Shown here: positions 24,560 to 34,338 of the stretch, in pieces | Position numbering within the stretch: position 1 is the first letter of the stretch | How the letters are laid out: the number at the start of each line of letters is the position of its first letter | Origin: Candidatus Eisenbacteria bacterium RBG_16_71_46 | GTDB taxonomy: Bacteria > Eisenbacteria > RBG-16-71-46 | Assembly (NCBI GenBank): GCA_001780165.1 | Contig: MFFQ01000006.1 | Span: forward strand, 4,255 to 45,340 | DNA length: 41,086 nucleotides | Reading direction: 5' to 3' | The notes under the pieces: model-generated | What the model was told of the DNA's origin: nothing | The model's input: the letters and a program-made list of their open reading frames with translations, nothing else | Database searches by the model: none | Translations under genes and position numbers: made by a program

Positions 24560-25453
24560 ATGCATCGTTCGTGGCGTGACCTGTCGCTCGCACTCGCGCT
24601 CTGTGCCTCCGGAGTCGCGGCGCCCGCGCGCGCGGCCGAGCCCGCGGCGATCCCGGCCCCGGCCGCGGCGCCGGCGGACACGGTCTTCGTCCAGTCGCTT
24701 GCGTGGTCGCCCGACGGCAGGAGGCTCCTGCTCTCGGTGCTGGAACGCGGCGTCTACCGCCTCGAGTGGGTCGGCGTGGACGATTCGATGAGCGTCGCCC
24801 TCACCCAGGGGCCCGGCTGGGACCTGTGGGGATCGTGGTCGCCCGACGGCGAGCGCGTCGTCTTCCAGTCGTCGCCGCACAAGCGCGACGCCCCGGCCCG
24901 GCTCGAGGTCATGCGGCTCGACGGCAGCGAACGCACGACGCTCGCGCCCGATTCCGTTGCCGACTCGGCCCCGGACTGGTCGCGCGACGGGTCCGAGATC
25001 GCGTTTTCCTCGGCCCGCGCCGGCGGGAGGAGGATCTTCGCCGTGCGCCCGGACGGTAGCGGCCTGCGTCGCGTGGGCGCGGGTTCGGGCCGCGAGTTCA
25101 ACCCGGTCTGGTCCCCCGACGGGCGGCAACTGGTATTCTACCGTTCCTACGCCTCGGGCCGCGACACGGTGTGCGTGATGAACGCCGACGGCTCCGGCGT
25201 GCGTCCGCTGGCCGCGGGGTTCTTCCCCGGATGGTCCCCCGACGGCAAGCGCATCCTCTTTGCCGGTGAGGGGCGGCGCTTGTACACCGTGCCGGTGAAC
25301 GGCGGGCGGGTCCGGCCCGTCACCGGCGGCTTTTTCGGCCGCTGGTCGCCCGATGGCCGGCGCCTCGCCGTCATCCGAGGCAACTGGCCGCGCTCGGAAG
25401 TGTGGATCGTGAAGCCCGACGGCAGCGCCGGTCGCCGGCTGGCGATCCGCTGA
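24560..25453 (+). CDS. Periplasmic TolB-like PD40 beta-propeller protein
   Basis: 297 residues; ATG at 24560 behind AGGGAG. A signal peptide (LSLALALCASGVAAPARAA) is followed by an Ala/Pro-rich stretch and six WD40-like PD40 blades with repeated W-S-P-D-G-R/K-R motifs (SLAWSPDGRRLL, GSWSPDGERVVF, PDWSRDGSEIAF, PVWSPDGRQLVF, PGWSPDGKRILF, GRWSPDGRRLAV). TolB of the Tol-Pal system has such a propeller, but its N-terminal domain is missing here, so this is not TolB. It probably binds a partner in the periplasm; role unknown. Confidence 0.85.
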   Translation: MHRSWRDLSLALALCASGVAAPARAAEPAAIPAPAAAPADTVFVQSLAWSPDGRRLLLSVLERGVYRLEWVGVDDSMSVALTQGPGWDLWGSWSPDGERVVFQSSPHKRDAPARLEVMRLDGSERTTLAPDSVADSAPDWSRDGSEIAFSSARAGGRRIFAVRPDGSGLRRVGAGSGREFNPVWSPDGRQLVFYRSYASGRDTVCVMNADGSGVRPLAAGFFPGWSPDGKRILFAGEGRRLYTVPVNGGRVRPVTGGFFGRWSPDGRRLAVIRGNWPRSEVWIVKPDGSAGRRLAIR

Positions 25454-25498
25454 GCGGCGGCGAGGCCCGCCCGCGTCGCGCGCGCAGGGGAGGCCCCG

Positions 25499-26203
25499 AT
25501 GCACGCTGAACCCGCCGGGCGCCCGCAGCGGCCCGCCACCGCGCTGCTGGTCGTGGACATGCAGCCCGACTTCATGCCGGGCGGCGCGCTCGCGGTCGCC
25601 GAGGGCGACCGTCTGGTGGCGCCGATCGGCCGGCTCATGACGTCGGGCGCGTACGACCTCTGCGTCGCGACCCAGGACTGGCATCCGCCCGGCCACGTGT
25701 CGTTCGCCAGCTCGCACGCCGGCCGCAGGCCGCTGGAGAGCACTCAGCTCCATGGGCATCCCCAGACGCTGTGGCCGGATCACTGCGTGCAGGGCACGCC
25801 AGGGGCGGAGCTGCACGGCGATCTTCCGTGGAGCGTGGTCGCCGCGATCATCCGCAAGGGGGCCGACCCCGCGATCGACTCCTACAGCGGCTTTCGCAAC
25901 AACTGGAGTCCCGATGGCGATCGCCCGCCGACCGGCCTCGCCGGCTACCTCCGCGAGCGCGGGGTGGAGGAGGTCCACGTGTGTGGCCTGGCGCGCGACT
26001 TCTGCTGCCTCTGGACTGCCGGAGACGCGGCCGAGGCCGGCTTCCGCGTCCGCTTCCTCTGGGACCTCACGCGGCCGGTGGACCCCGCCGGCGACGCGCA
26101 GGTGCGCGAGCGGCTCGCGCGGCACGGCGTCGGGATCGTGGCCGGGGAGGGCGTGCCGCCCGGGCTCGGAACCGCGAGGCGCGGCGGCGCCCCGTGGCCG
26201 TGA
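25499..26203 (+). CDS. pncA: Nicotinamidase / isochorismatase-family hydrolase
   Basis: 234 residues; ATG at 25499 with AGGGGAGG upstream. The fold is that of cysteine hydrolases. The triad of bacterial nicotinamidase can be read as Asp20 (VVDMQPDF), Lys120 (IIRKGADP) and Cys169 (ARDFCC); metal ligands Asp60 and His62 (TQDWHPPGHVSF) and His95 (LWPDHCVQGTPGAELH) also fit. PncA converts nicotinamide to nicotinate in the NAD salvage pathway. The WPDHCVQGTPGAE motif and the metal ligands favour nicotinamidase over other isochorismatase-like enzymes. The last 30 residues are Gly/Pro-rich and variable. Confidence 0.9.
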   Translation: MHAEPAGRPQRPATALLVVDMQPDFMPGGALAVAEGDRLVAPIGRLMTSGAYDLCVATQDWHPPGHVSFASSHAGRRPLESTQLHGHPQTLWPDHCVQGTPGAELHGDLPWSVVAAIIRKGADPAIDSYSGFRNNWSPDGDRPPTGLAGYLRERGVEEVHVCGLARDFCCLWTAGDAAEAGFRVRFLWDLTRPVDPAGDAQVRERLARHGVGIVAGEGVPPGLGTARRGGAPWP

Positions 26204-26314
26204 CCGCCCCCCGCGCCGGCGCTCAGAAGTGGTAAGTTGAGCGCTCGACACGGAGGTGGCGCCGCGCTCCGTCCCGGGAGCGCCGCCCCTTCCCGGAATC
26301 GCGCGGAGGATCTC

Positions 26315-26920
26315 GTGAGCGACCGATACTTCGTTCCTCTCGTTGCCCTGCTCCTCGCCTCGGCGGGCTGCGTCGCCTCGTCGCTCTTCCCGCTCTCGGA
26401 TGGCGCCGAGGTGGTCGCGGAGTCGCGCATGCTGGGCAAGTGGAAGGGGTTGTCGCCGCCTTCCACCGGCGGCAACCTGTTCGACGAGACCTACTGGGAA
26501 CCGGGCGGGGACTGGACCATCGAAGCCACGCCGCACCAGTCGTTCCGCGCCACCCAGCGCGAGGACGGCGTGACGACCGTCTACGCCGGCCGGGTGGTGC
26601 GCCTCGGGAGTCATCTGTTCCTCGATCTCGCGCCGGACTCCGCCGAGACCGCGCGCTGCAATCTGTTCCCGGCCTTGCTCTGCCACGCGAGCTTCAGCGT
26701 GCGCTTCGCGGGCGACACGATGGTCGTGGGCTACCTGCGCTCGGATTGGCTGGAGTCGGCGCGCGCCGACGGCCGGCTGCCGGCGGGGACGGCCCTCGCG
26801 TTCACCGAGGAGGACGAGGCGCTGCTGACCGGGAAGACGCCCGAATTGCAGAAGATCCTGGTCCAGGCGGCGGGGGATCCACGTGCGTTCTCGATCGGGC
26901 GGCTGCTGCGGGTGAAATAG
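26315..26920 (+). CDS. Small lipoprotein, unknown function
   Basis: 201 residues from a GTG at 26315 with GGAGGA five bases upstream. The leader VPLVALLLASAGC ends in a lipobox (Cys19). The mature part starts with FPLSDGAEVVAESRMLGKWKG and has the look of a lipocalin-like or YbjP-type beta domain: after LGKWKG comes W.I....H, then VVRLGSHLFLDLAP and FSVRFAGDTMVVGYL. Two Cys (ARCNLFPALLCH) could form a disulphide. Function unknown. It closes the plus-strand run and faces the ABC exporter gene across a hairpin. Confidence 0.75.
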   Translation: MSDRYFVPLVALLLASAGCVASSLFPLSDGAEVVAESRMLGKWKGLSPPSTGGNLFDETYWEPGGDWTIEATPHQSFRATQREDGVTTVYAGRVVRLGSHLFLDLAPDSAETARCNLFPALLCHASFSVRFAGDTMVVGYLRSDWLESARADGRLPAGTALAFTEEDEALLTGKTPELQKILVQAAGDPRAFSIGRLLRVK

Positions 26921-26926
26921 GCCCGT

Positions 26927-26966
26927 GCCGGCGGCGGACCGGCGGGGTCCGGAGTCCGCCGCCGGC
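26927..26966. terminator. Bidirectional terminator-like hairpin
   Basis: 13 perfect pairs (26927-26939 with 26954-26966) around a 14-nt loop, midway between the convergent stops at 26920 and 27045. No T-tract on either side. The next 60 bp are further GCGC-rich palindromic sequence. Confidence 0.6.
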
Positions 26967-27044
26967 CGCACCGGACGCACCCGGTCGGTACGGCGCCTGC
27001 ATACGCCGCGCCTGCACGAACCGCGCCCGCGCGCGGCGCGCGCG

Positions 27045-28898
<1,854 letters not shown>

Positions 28899-28952
28899 GG
28901 ATTTCGGGCCTCCGAGGCGCGAGGTGCAGCGCGGCCGCGAGCACGCCGCAGT

Positions 28953-29835
28953 CTAAGGCCCGGGCCGGACCGCCGTCGAATCGCGGGCGGCGGGCGACTC
29001 CCCCGTGGAGGCCGGCAGCTCGGCGGGCAGGACATGCGGGTTCTCGAACTCGGGGGGCGCGGCGTGCAGGGCGAAGCCCGGGATCAGCGTGTTGACGATG
29101 GTGTACACGATCAGCCCGCCGAACACCCAGGGCGGTGCGTCGAGCCGCTCGCGCAGGATGCCGGCCACGACCAGCGTGAACACCAGCGTCGGCTGCATCG
29201 CCAGACTCACGCGCAGGGTCTTGCGCAGCGGCTCGCCCAGGGAGAGGCGCCGGTGGAACGCCACGACCGCGAGCCGGAACGGGATGAAGACCACCAGGAA
29301 CACCGCTCCCGCGAGCAGCGACTCCCAGCGGAAGTCCTCGCGCCGCAGAGGAGGCCGGCGTGGAAGAAGTAGAAGGGGACGAACAGCGAGGCGAGCGATT
29401 CGACCGCGTGGGGCATGTTCTCGGAGGCCATGGCCGGCAGGTGAACCCGGAAGCGCTGCGCGGCCATCCCCACGACGAAGGCGCCGACCAGGTAGTAGAC
29501 CCCGAGTTCCCGGGTCACGAACGCGCACACCACCGCGACCAGGATCAGGAAGGCGAACTCCGACTTGGGCGCGTGGGGGACGATGCGGGCCGCGAAGAGG
29601 TGGAACAGCACGGGAAGCAGCCCGATCATCGCTGCGAGCACCAGCGCCGAGAGCGTGAGGCGCAGGGCGGATCGTGCGTGAAGAGCCCGGGCCCGAGCCC
29701 GAGTGCGGCCCCGACGGCGAAGCTGGTGATCGCGGTGGGAATGCGGTAGCGCTGCAGGACGCGCGGTAGCACGAACAGCGCGAACAGCAACAGGAGGTAC
29801 GCGATCTCGGGCGTCACCCGGTCGAGGGAGAGCAT
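28953..29835 (-). pseudogene. Cation/proton antiporter (CPA2/Kef-type), internally deleted and frameshifted
   Basis: Three reading frames must be joined. Frame 1 from the ATG at 29835 gives the first helix and GLGPGLFTHDP. Near 29664-29670 it must jump to a second frame, LRLTLSALVLAAMIGLLP...PHAPKSEFAF...RELGVYYLVGAFVVG. Near 29347-29353 a one-base loss in GAGGAGG moves it to a third frame, LRREDFRWESLLAG...PTLVFTLVVAG, which ends at 28953. Family members have about 400 residues, and the first two parts are normally separated by roughly 110 residues (several helices), which are absent here. A deletion plus an independent frameshift argue for a dead gene. Sequencing or assembly error is the alternative. 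Confidence 0.75.
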
Positions 29836-30072
29836 CGGCCGTCTTTCCGTTTGCGACTCGCGGGTGGCGTCCGCGCGGCGCGCTCCGGGACGGAGCGCCC
29901 CGGGAGCGGTCGAACGTCGCCGCATCCTACCGTGCAGGCCCGGCGCGAAACCAGCGGCCCGCCTCCGCGCGGCACCGCGCACTCGGGCGGCGGCCATGAT
30001 GCCGGCCTGGCGCGGAACCGGCGGGGGCGCCCCGGCCTCGCCCGGCGCCGCGGCGCCGGGTATGATGCCGGC

Positions 30073-30453
30073 ATGCGTCTCGGGACCTGGGGTGCGATCT
30101 CGGCCGGCCTCGCCGTCGCCGCCGGCGCGTTCGCCGCCCACGCGCTGCGCGCGCGGCTCCCGGGCGGAATGCTCGAGGTGTTCGAGACCGGCGCCCGCTA
30201 CCAGCTCGCCCACGCGCTCGCGATCCTGCTCGCCGATGCCGCGGCCGAGCGGCGGCCGCGCCCGGCACTTCGCGCGGCGGGGTGGCTTTTCGTCGCCGGC
30301 AGCGTGCTCTTCTCCGGCAGCCTCTATGCCCTGGCGCTCACCGGCGTGAGAGCGCTGGGAGCCATCACCCCGCTCGGCGGCGTGTGCTTCCTCGCGGGCT
30401 GGATCGCATTCGCCTGGGGTCTCGGGCCCACGAGGAGCGCCGAGCGACCCTAG
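30073..30453 (+). CDS. DUF423 (TMEM256-like) small membrane protein
   Basis: 126 residues from the ATG at 30073; no strong ribosome site, but the family start (LGTWGAISAGLAVAAGAFAAHALR) fits here. Four membrane helices. The second family block, VFETGARYQLAHALAILL, is followed by LFSGSLYALALTG and ALGAITPLGGVCFLAGW, all typical of DUF423. Function in bacteria is unknown. The stop codon TAG at 30451-30453 is the first part of the 135-bp palindrome, so the end of the protein is set by that element. Confidence 0.9.
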   Translation: MRLGTWGAISAGLAVAAGAFAAHALRARLPGGMLEVFETGARYQLAHALAILLADAAAERRPRPALRAAGWLFVAGSVLFSGSLYALALTGVRALGAITPLGGVCFLAGWIAFAWGLGPTRSAERP

Positions 30454-30584
30454 GCTCCGTTTGAAAACGCCCGTGGGCTGCGTTGCGCGGTCGGCTCCTC
30501 GCTCCGACGTGGCCCAAGGGCCACGACTGCGCTCGTCGCGCGACCGCGACGCCTTGCCCACGGACGTTTTCAAACGGAGCCTAG
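30450..30584. repeat. 135-bp palindromic element (MITE/REP-like) with long inverted ends
   Basis: The outer arms 30450-30478 and 30556-30584 are inverted copies with 28 of 29 matches (CTAGGCTCCGTTTGAAAACG outward). The inner parts are also roughly complementary, down to GGCCC-AAG-GGCC at the centre (about 30511-30523). The whole could fold as one long imperfect hairpin. No ORF inside and no clear target duplication. The left end overlaps the stop codon of the DUF423 gene. It may serve as its terminator. Confidence 0.85.
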
Positions 30585-30973
30585 CCCCGGAGCTCCGCGC
30601 CTGCGGCCGGCGCTCGCCCACCAAGCCCCGCGCCCGGTAACCCTGGCCCCTGTCGCCACGGAGGCGCCGGGCGGACCACCCCGAATTTTCCCCTCGCTTT
30701 TTGGCAACCCATCTCACATTATCCTGACGTTTCCAGCCCGCCCGAATCCAAGCCGCTCCTGCGGCTCGCGATCGGACGAGCCCCAGGGCGCGTCGCCTCC
30801 ACGTGACCGCATTGCGGGCCGCACGCGAGGACGCGCCACGGACGGGGCCGGTCGAAGGATCGGCCCCGCTTCGGTTTCCACCCCCGTGCGGGCGACCGGA
30901 TGGCTCGCCGGCTTCCGGATCGCCGGCGGTGCCGCTCGTGGCGCCGCGGCCGGCTGTGGCAGAGTGAGCGGCC
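30585..30973 (+). promoter_or_regulatory. Leader region of the fusion gene with AT-rich island and hairpins
   Basis: A short A/T-rich island at about 30684-30733 (AATTTTCCCC, CTTTTTGGCA, CACATTATCC) stands out and is the best place for a promoter. I cannot assign -35/-10 boxes with normal spacing. Downstream lie a 6-bp hairpin (30751-30756/30761-30766) and the strong hairpin at 30844-30867, then 106 bp to the ATG. No gene in this stretch. Confidence 0.35.
30844..30867 (+). terminator. Terminator- or attenuator-like hairpin upstream of the fusion gene
   Basis: 10-bp stem (30844-30853 with 30858-30867, one G-U) and a GAAG loop, followed by GCTTCGGTTTCC. It is either the end of an upstream transcript or an attenuator in the leader of the gene at 30974. 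Confidence 0.6.
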
Positions 30974-32917
30974 ATGCCGCATGCCTCCCCGACACCCGAT
31001 CCCGGCGCCGCCCTCGCCCGCGAGGCCCTGGGACGCCCGCGCTCGCCGTATCGTGAGCTGCCCGAGCGCCTCGTCTTGGTGGACGTCGCCCGCCAGTGCC
31101 TCGAGCTGATCGAGGGCGGGCGCGTGGTGCGGGGCTACCCCGTCTCCACCGCCGCCGCCGGCGTGGGGGGCGAGGACGGCTCGCTGCGCACCCCGCCGGG
31201 CTGGCACCGCATCCATCAGCGCATCGGCGAAGGCGCCGAGGCGGGAGCGGCTTTCGATAGCCGGCAGCCCACCGGCGCGGTGTGGCGCGGGGAGGCCCGC
31301 GCCGAGGACTTGATCTTGAGCCGGGTGCTCACGCTCGAGGGGCTCGAGGAAGGGGTCAATCGCGGCCCGGGCTGCGATTCGCTCGAGCGCTACATCTACA
31401 TCCACGGCACGAACCACGAGGCGGCGCTCGGCCGGCCGGCCTCGCACGGCTGCATCCGCATGGCGAACGCCGACGTGATCGACCTCTTCGGCCGCGTCGC
31501 GGACGGCGAGCCCGTGGTGATCGTGGACCCCGAGGCGCAGGCGATTCCGGATCCGCGCGCGGGCGGCCGATTCCACTACGCCGGGCTCGGCGGCAGCGGC
31601 ATGAGCGCGCTGGCCCAGTTCCAGGTCATGCTCGGCGGGCGCGCGAGCGGCAGCGACCGCGCCTTCGACCGCGGCGAGCGCGCCGAGGCCCGCGCCCGCC
31701 TCGAGCGGCTCGGGATCGAGGTGATGCCCCAGGACGGCAGCGGACTCGCCGCCCCCTGCGCCGCACTGGTGGTCTCGACCGCGGTGGAGGAGGAGGTGGC
31801 GGACGTGGCCGCGGCGCGCGCGCGTGGCGTGCCGGTGGTGCACCGCTCGGAGCTGCTCGCGCGCTTCGTGGCGGATTTTCGCACGGTCGCGATCGCGGGA
31901 ACCAGCGGCAAGTCCACGGTGGTGGCGATGGTGTTCGAGATCCTGCGCGCCGCCGGCCGCCGCCCCTCGGTCATCACCGGGGGCGACCTGCTGGCCCTGC
32001 AGCGCGAGGGCCTGTGGGGGAACGCCTGGTACGGCGGCTCCGACCTGCTGGTGGTCGAGGCGGACGAGAGCGACGGCTCGCTGGTCCGTTACGAGCCCGC
32101 GGTCGGCGTGGTGCTCAACCTGCAGCGCGACCACCGCGAGATGGACGAGGTGAGCGGGATGTTCGCCACCTTTCGGCGCCGCACCCGCGAGGCGTTCGTC
32201 GCCGGCGAGGAGGCCAACCTGGCGGCGCTGGCCGCGGGCGCCAGCGTGTTCGGCTTCGGCCCGGGCGCGGACGTGCGCGGCGAGGACGTGGGGCTCGAGC
32301 CCGAGGCCAGCCGCTTCACCGTCGCCGGGGTCGGCTTCGGCCTCCCGGTGCCCGGCCGCCACAACGTGGCCAACGCGCTGGCGGCGATCGCGGCCTGCCG
32401 CGCGCTGGGCGTGGAGCCCGCGGAGATGGTCGAGCCGCTCGCGCGCTTCCAGGGCGTGGGCCGCCGCTTCCAGTCCATAGGTGTCGCGCGCGAGGTCGAG
32501 GTGGTGGACGACTTCGCGCACAACCCCGCCAAGATCGCGGCCGCGCTCGCCACCGCGCAGCGCCGGGCGCGGCGGGTGCTGGCGATCTACCAGCCGCACG
32601 GCTACGGGCCGACGCGCTTCCTGCGCGACGACTTCGTCGAGACCTTCTCCCGCGCGCTGAGAGGCGAGGACCGCCTGTGGTTGGTCGAGATCTTCTACGC
32701 CGGCGGCACCGCCCAGCGGGACTTCTCCTCCGCCGATCTCGTGGCCCAGATCGCCGCGACAGGGGTGCACGCCGAGTTCGCACCCGCGCGAGAGTGGCTG
32801 GCGGAGCGGATCGCCGCCGAGGCCCGCCCCGGCGACCTGGTCCTGGTGATGGGGGCGCGCGATCCTTCGCTCACCACGTTCGCCCGCCGGGTCCTGGAGA
32901 CGTTAAGGCGGACCTGA
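30974..32917 (+). CDS. Fusion: L,D-transpeptidase (YkuD) domain + MurC/Mpl-like Mur ligase
   Basis: 647 residues from the ATG at 30974. Residues about 26-185 form a YkuD domain: LVLVDVARQCLELIEGG, His144 in YIHGTNHE, and the active-site motif S-H-G-C-I-R-M (His158, Cys160, Arg162). From about 192 a Mur ligase begins: HYAGLGGSGMSALAQ (MurC-type Rossmann), P-loop GTSGKST (309-315), EADESDGSLVRYEP, the N-domain hinge GRHNVANALAAIAAC, and a C-terminal domain with VVDDFAHNPAKI. L,D-transpeptidases act on peptidoglycan in the periplasm, Mur ligases on UDP-MurNAc in the cytoplasm. There is no signal peptide or helix, so both halves should be cytoplasmic. Likely a peptidoglycan-precursor editing or recycling enzyme; reaction unknown. 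DESDGS favours MurC, DDFAH resembles Mpl. Confidence 0.93.
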   Translation: MPHASPTPDPGAALAREALGRPRSPYRELPERLVLVDVARQCLELIEGGRVVRGYPVSTAAAGVGGEDGSLRTPPGWHRIHQRIGEGAEAGAAFDSRQPTGAVWRGEARAEDLILSRVLTLEGLEEGVNRGPGCDSLERYIYIHGTNHEAALGRPASHGCIRMANADVIDLFGRVADGEPVVIVDPEAQAIPDPRAGGRFHYAGLGGSGMSALAQFQVMLGGRASGSDRAFDRGERAEARARLERLGIEVMPQDGSGLAAPCAALVVSTAVEEEVADVAAARARGVPVVHRSELLARFVADFRTVAIAGTSGKSTVVAMVFEILRAAGRRPSVITGGDLLALQREGLWGNAWYGGSDLLVVEADESDGSLVRYEPAVGVVLNLQRDHREMDEVSGMFATFRRRTREAFVAGEEANLAALAAGASVFGFGPGADVRGEDVGLEPEASRFTVAGVGFGLPVPGRHNVANALAAIAACRALGVEPAEMVEPLARFQGVGRRFQSIGVAREVEVVDDFAHNPAKIAAALATAQRRARRVLAIYQPHGYGPTRFLRDDFVETFSRALRGEDRLWLVEIFYAGGTAQRDFSSADLVAQIAATGVHAEFAPAREWLAERIAAEARPGDLVLVMGARDPSLTTFARRVLETLRRT

Positions 32918-33049
32918 CGCGGGCCCGGGGGGCATTTTCCGTTTGGCGCCCGCGGCGTCCTTTGCCAGAATGAAACCCGCTGGCCGCGGCGCCGGGCGTT
33001 GGACGTCCGGCGTTCTCGAACCCTCGCCCCGGCGAGCCCTCGGAGGACC

Positions 33050-34264
33050 ATGAACCGCGCCCGAATTCCGCTCCTTGCCCTGGCCTCCCTGGTGTTGCTC
33101 GCCGGGGTCGCGGCCGCGGCGGTGGTCCAGATGCCGCTGCTGCCCGATCCGGGCCCCGAGAGCGGCGCCGGCCGGCTCGACCGGCGCTGCGGCACGACCC
33201 AGCCGGCACGCGCCGAGTTGGACGCGGCCGGCGAGCGGGTGCGCCGCTGGCTCGACGCCAGCGGAGTGCGCGTCTTCGGCGGCACGCTTCCGGTCGCGCT
33301 CCACGTCATCCAGTCGGGCGCCGAGGGGGCGGTCGGGGACGCTCAGGCCCGCGAGCAGATCGCGGCGCTCAACCGCGACTTCGCCGGCACCGGCCTGCGT
33401 TTCGAGCTGGCCTCGATCGACCGCACCGAGGACCAGGCGCTGCTGCGCATGACCCCCGGCAGCGCGCTCGAGCGCCGGGCCAAGGAGACGCTGGCCATCG
33501 ACCCGGCCCACCGGCTCAACCTCTACACCTGCGCGCCGGCCGGCGGCTTCGTGGGCTGGAGCTCGTTCCCCTGGTCGGCGCCCGAGGACGACGCCATGCA
33601 GGGCGCGGTGATCCACTACGGGTCGCTTCCGGGGGGATTCCTCGAGTCCTACGGCCTGGGGCGCGCCGCCACCCACCAGGTCGGGCACTACCTGGGATTG
33701 CTCCACACCTTCCAGGGCGGCTGTGGCGCGCCCGGCGACGAGGTCGAGGATACCCCGTACGAGGCCGCTCCGGCGGCCGGTTGCGTCCGCGGTCGCGACA
33801 CCTGCCCGCAGGAAGGCGAGGATCCGCTCCGCAATTTCATGGATCTCGCCGACGGCGCCTGCCAGAACGAATTCACCGCCGGCCAGACGGAGCGGGTGCG
33901 GACCGTGGTCCCCGCCCTCCGCCCGCGCCTGCTCGTGACCCCGGTGACGCACGAGGTGGTGCGGCCGGCGCTCGGCGCCGGGGCCGCGGCGCTGCCGCCG
34001 GTCCGCAGCGGGCTGCGCGGCGCCTCGCCCAACCCGTTCCGCGAGCAGACGGTGCTGCGCTTCACCCTCGGGCGCAGCGGTCGCGTGCTGCTCGAGCTCT
34101 ACAACGTCACCGGCCAGCGCGTCCGCACGCTGATCGACGCGGTGCTGCCGGCCGGCGAGCACAGCGCGCTGCTCGAGGCCGGCGGGCTCTCGCCCGGCAT
34201 CTACTACGCCCGCATGAGCACGCGGGTGGAGCGCTTCAGCCAGTCCATCATTCGCGTGAATTGA
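33050..34264 (+). CDS. Secreted M43 (pappalysin-like) metalloprotease homologue with altered active site and sorting domain
   Basis: 404 residues; ATG at 33050 behind GGAGGACC. Signal peptide (RIPLLALASLVLLAGVAAAA). The metzincin region is clear: residues 209-219 read H-Q-V-G-H-Y-L-G-L-L-H, matching HExxHxxGxxH of pappalysins except that the catalytic Glu is Gln210. The expected family features follow: paired cysteines (GGCGAPGDEVEDTPYE, GCVRGRDTCP), a Met-turn NFMDL, and CQNEFTAGQTERV. The zinc ligands His209, His213 and His219 are kept, so metal binding is likely but peptidase activity doubtful. Residues about 322-404 are a FlgD/T9SS-like sorting domain (ASPNPFREQ ... GIYYARM). Secreted or surface-bound. 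Confidence 0.9.
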   Translation: MNRARIPLLALASLVLLAGVAAAAVVQMPLLPDPGPESGAGRLDRRCGTTQPARAELDAAGERVRRWLDASGVRVFGGTLPVALHVIQSGAEGAVGDAQAREQIAALNRDFAGTGLRFELASIDRTEDQALLRMTPGSALERRAKETLAIDPAHRLNLYTCAPAGGFVGWSSFPWSAPEDDAMQGAVIHYGSLPGGFLESYGLGRAATHQVGHYLGLLHTFQGGCGAPGDEVEDTPYEAAPAAGCVRGRDTCPQEGEDPLRNFMDLADGACQNEFTAGQTERVRTVVPALRPRLLVTPVTHEVVRPALGAGAAALPPVRSGLRGASPNPFREQTVLRFTLGRSGRVLLELYNVTGQRVRTLIDAVLPAGEHSALLEAGGLSPGIYYARMSTRVERFSQSIIRVN

Positions 34265-34338
34265 CCGCCCGCGGCGTCGGCCGCGGCGTCGGGGGCGCGT
34301 CGGCCTGCAGCGTCGCCCCGCGGCGCCAGTCTGAGCCG

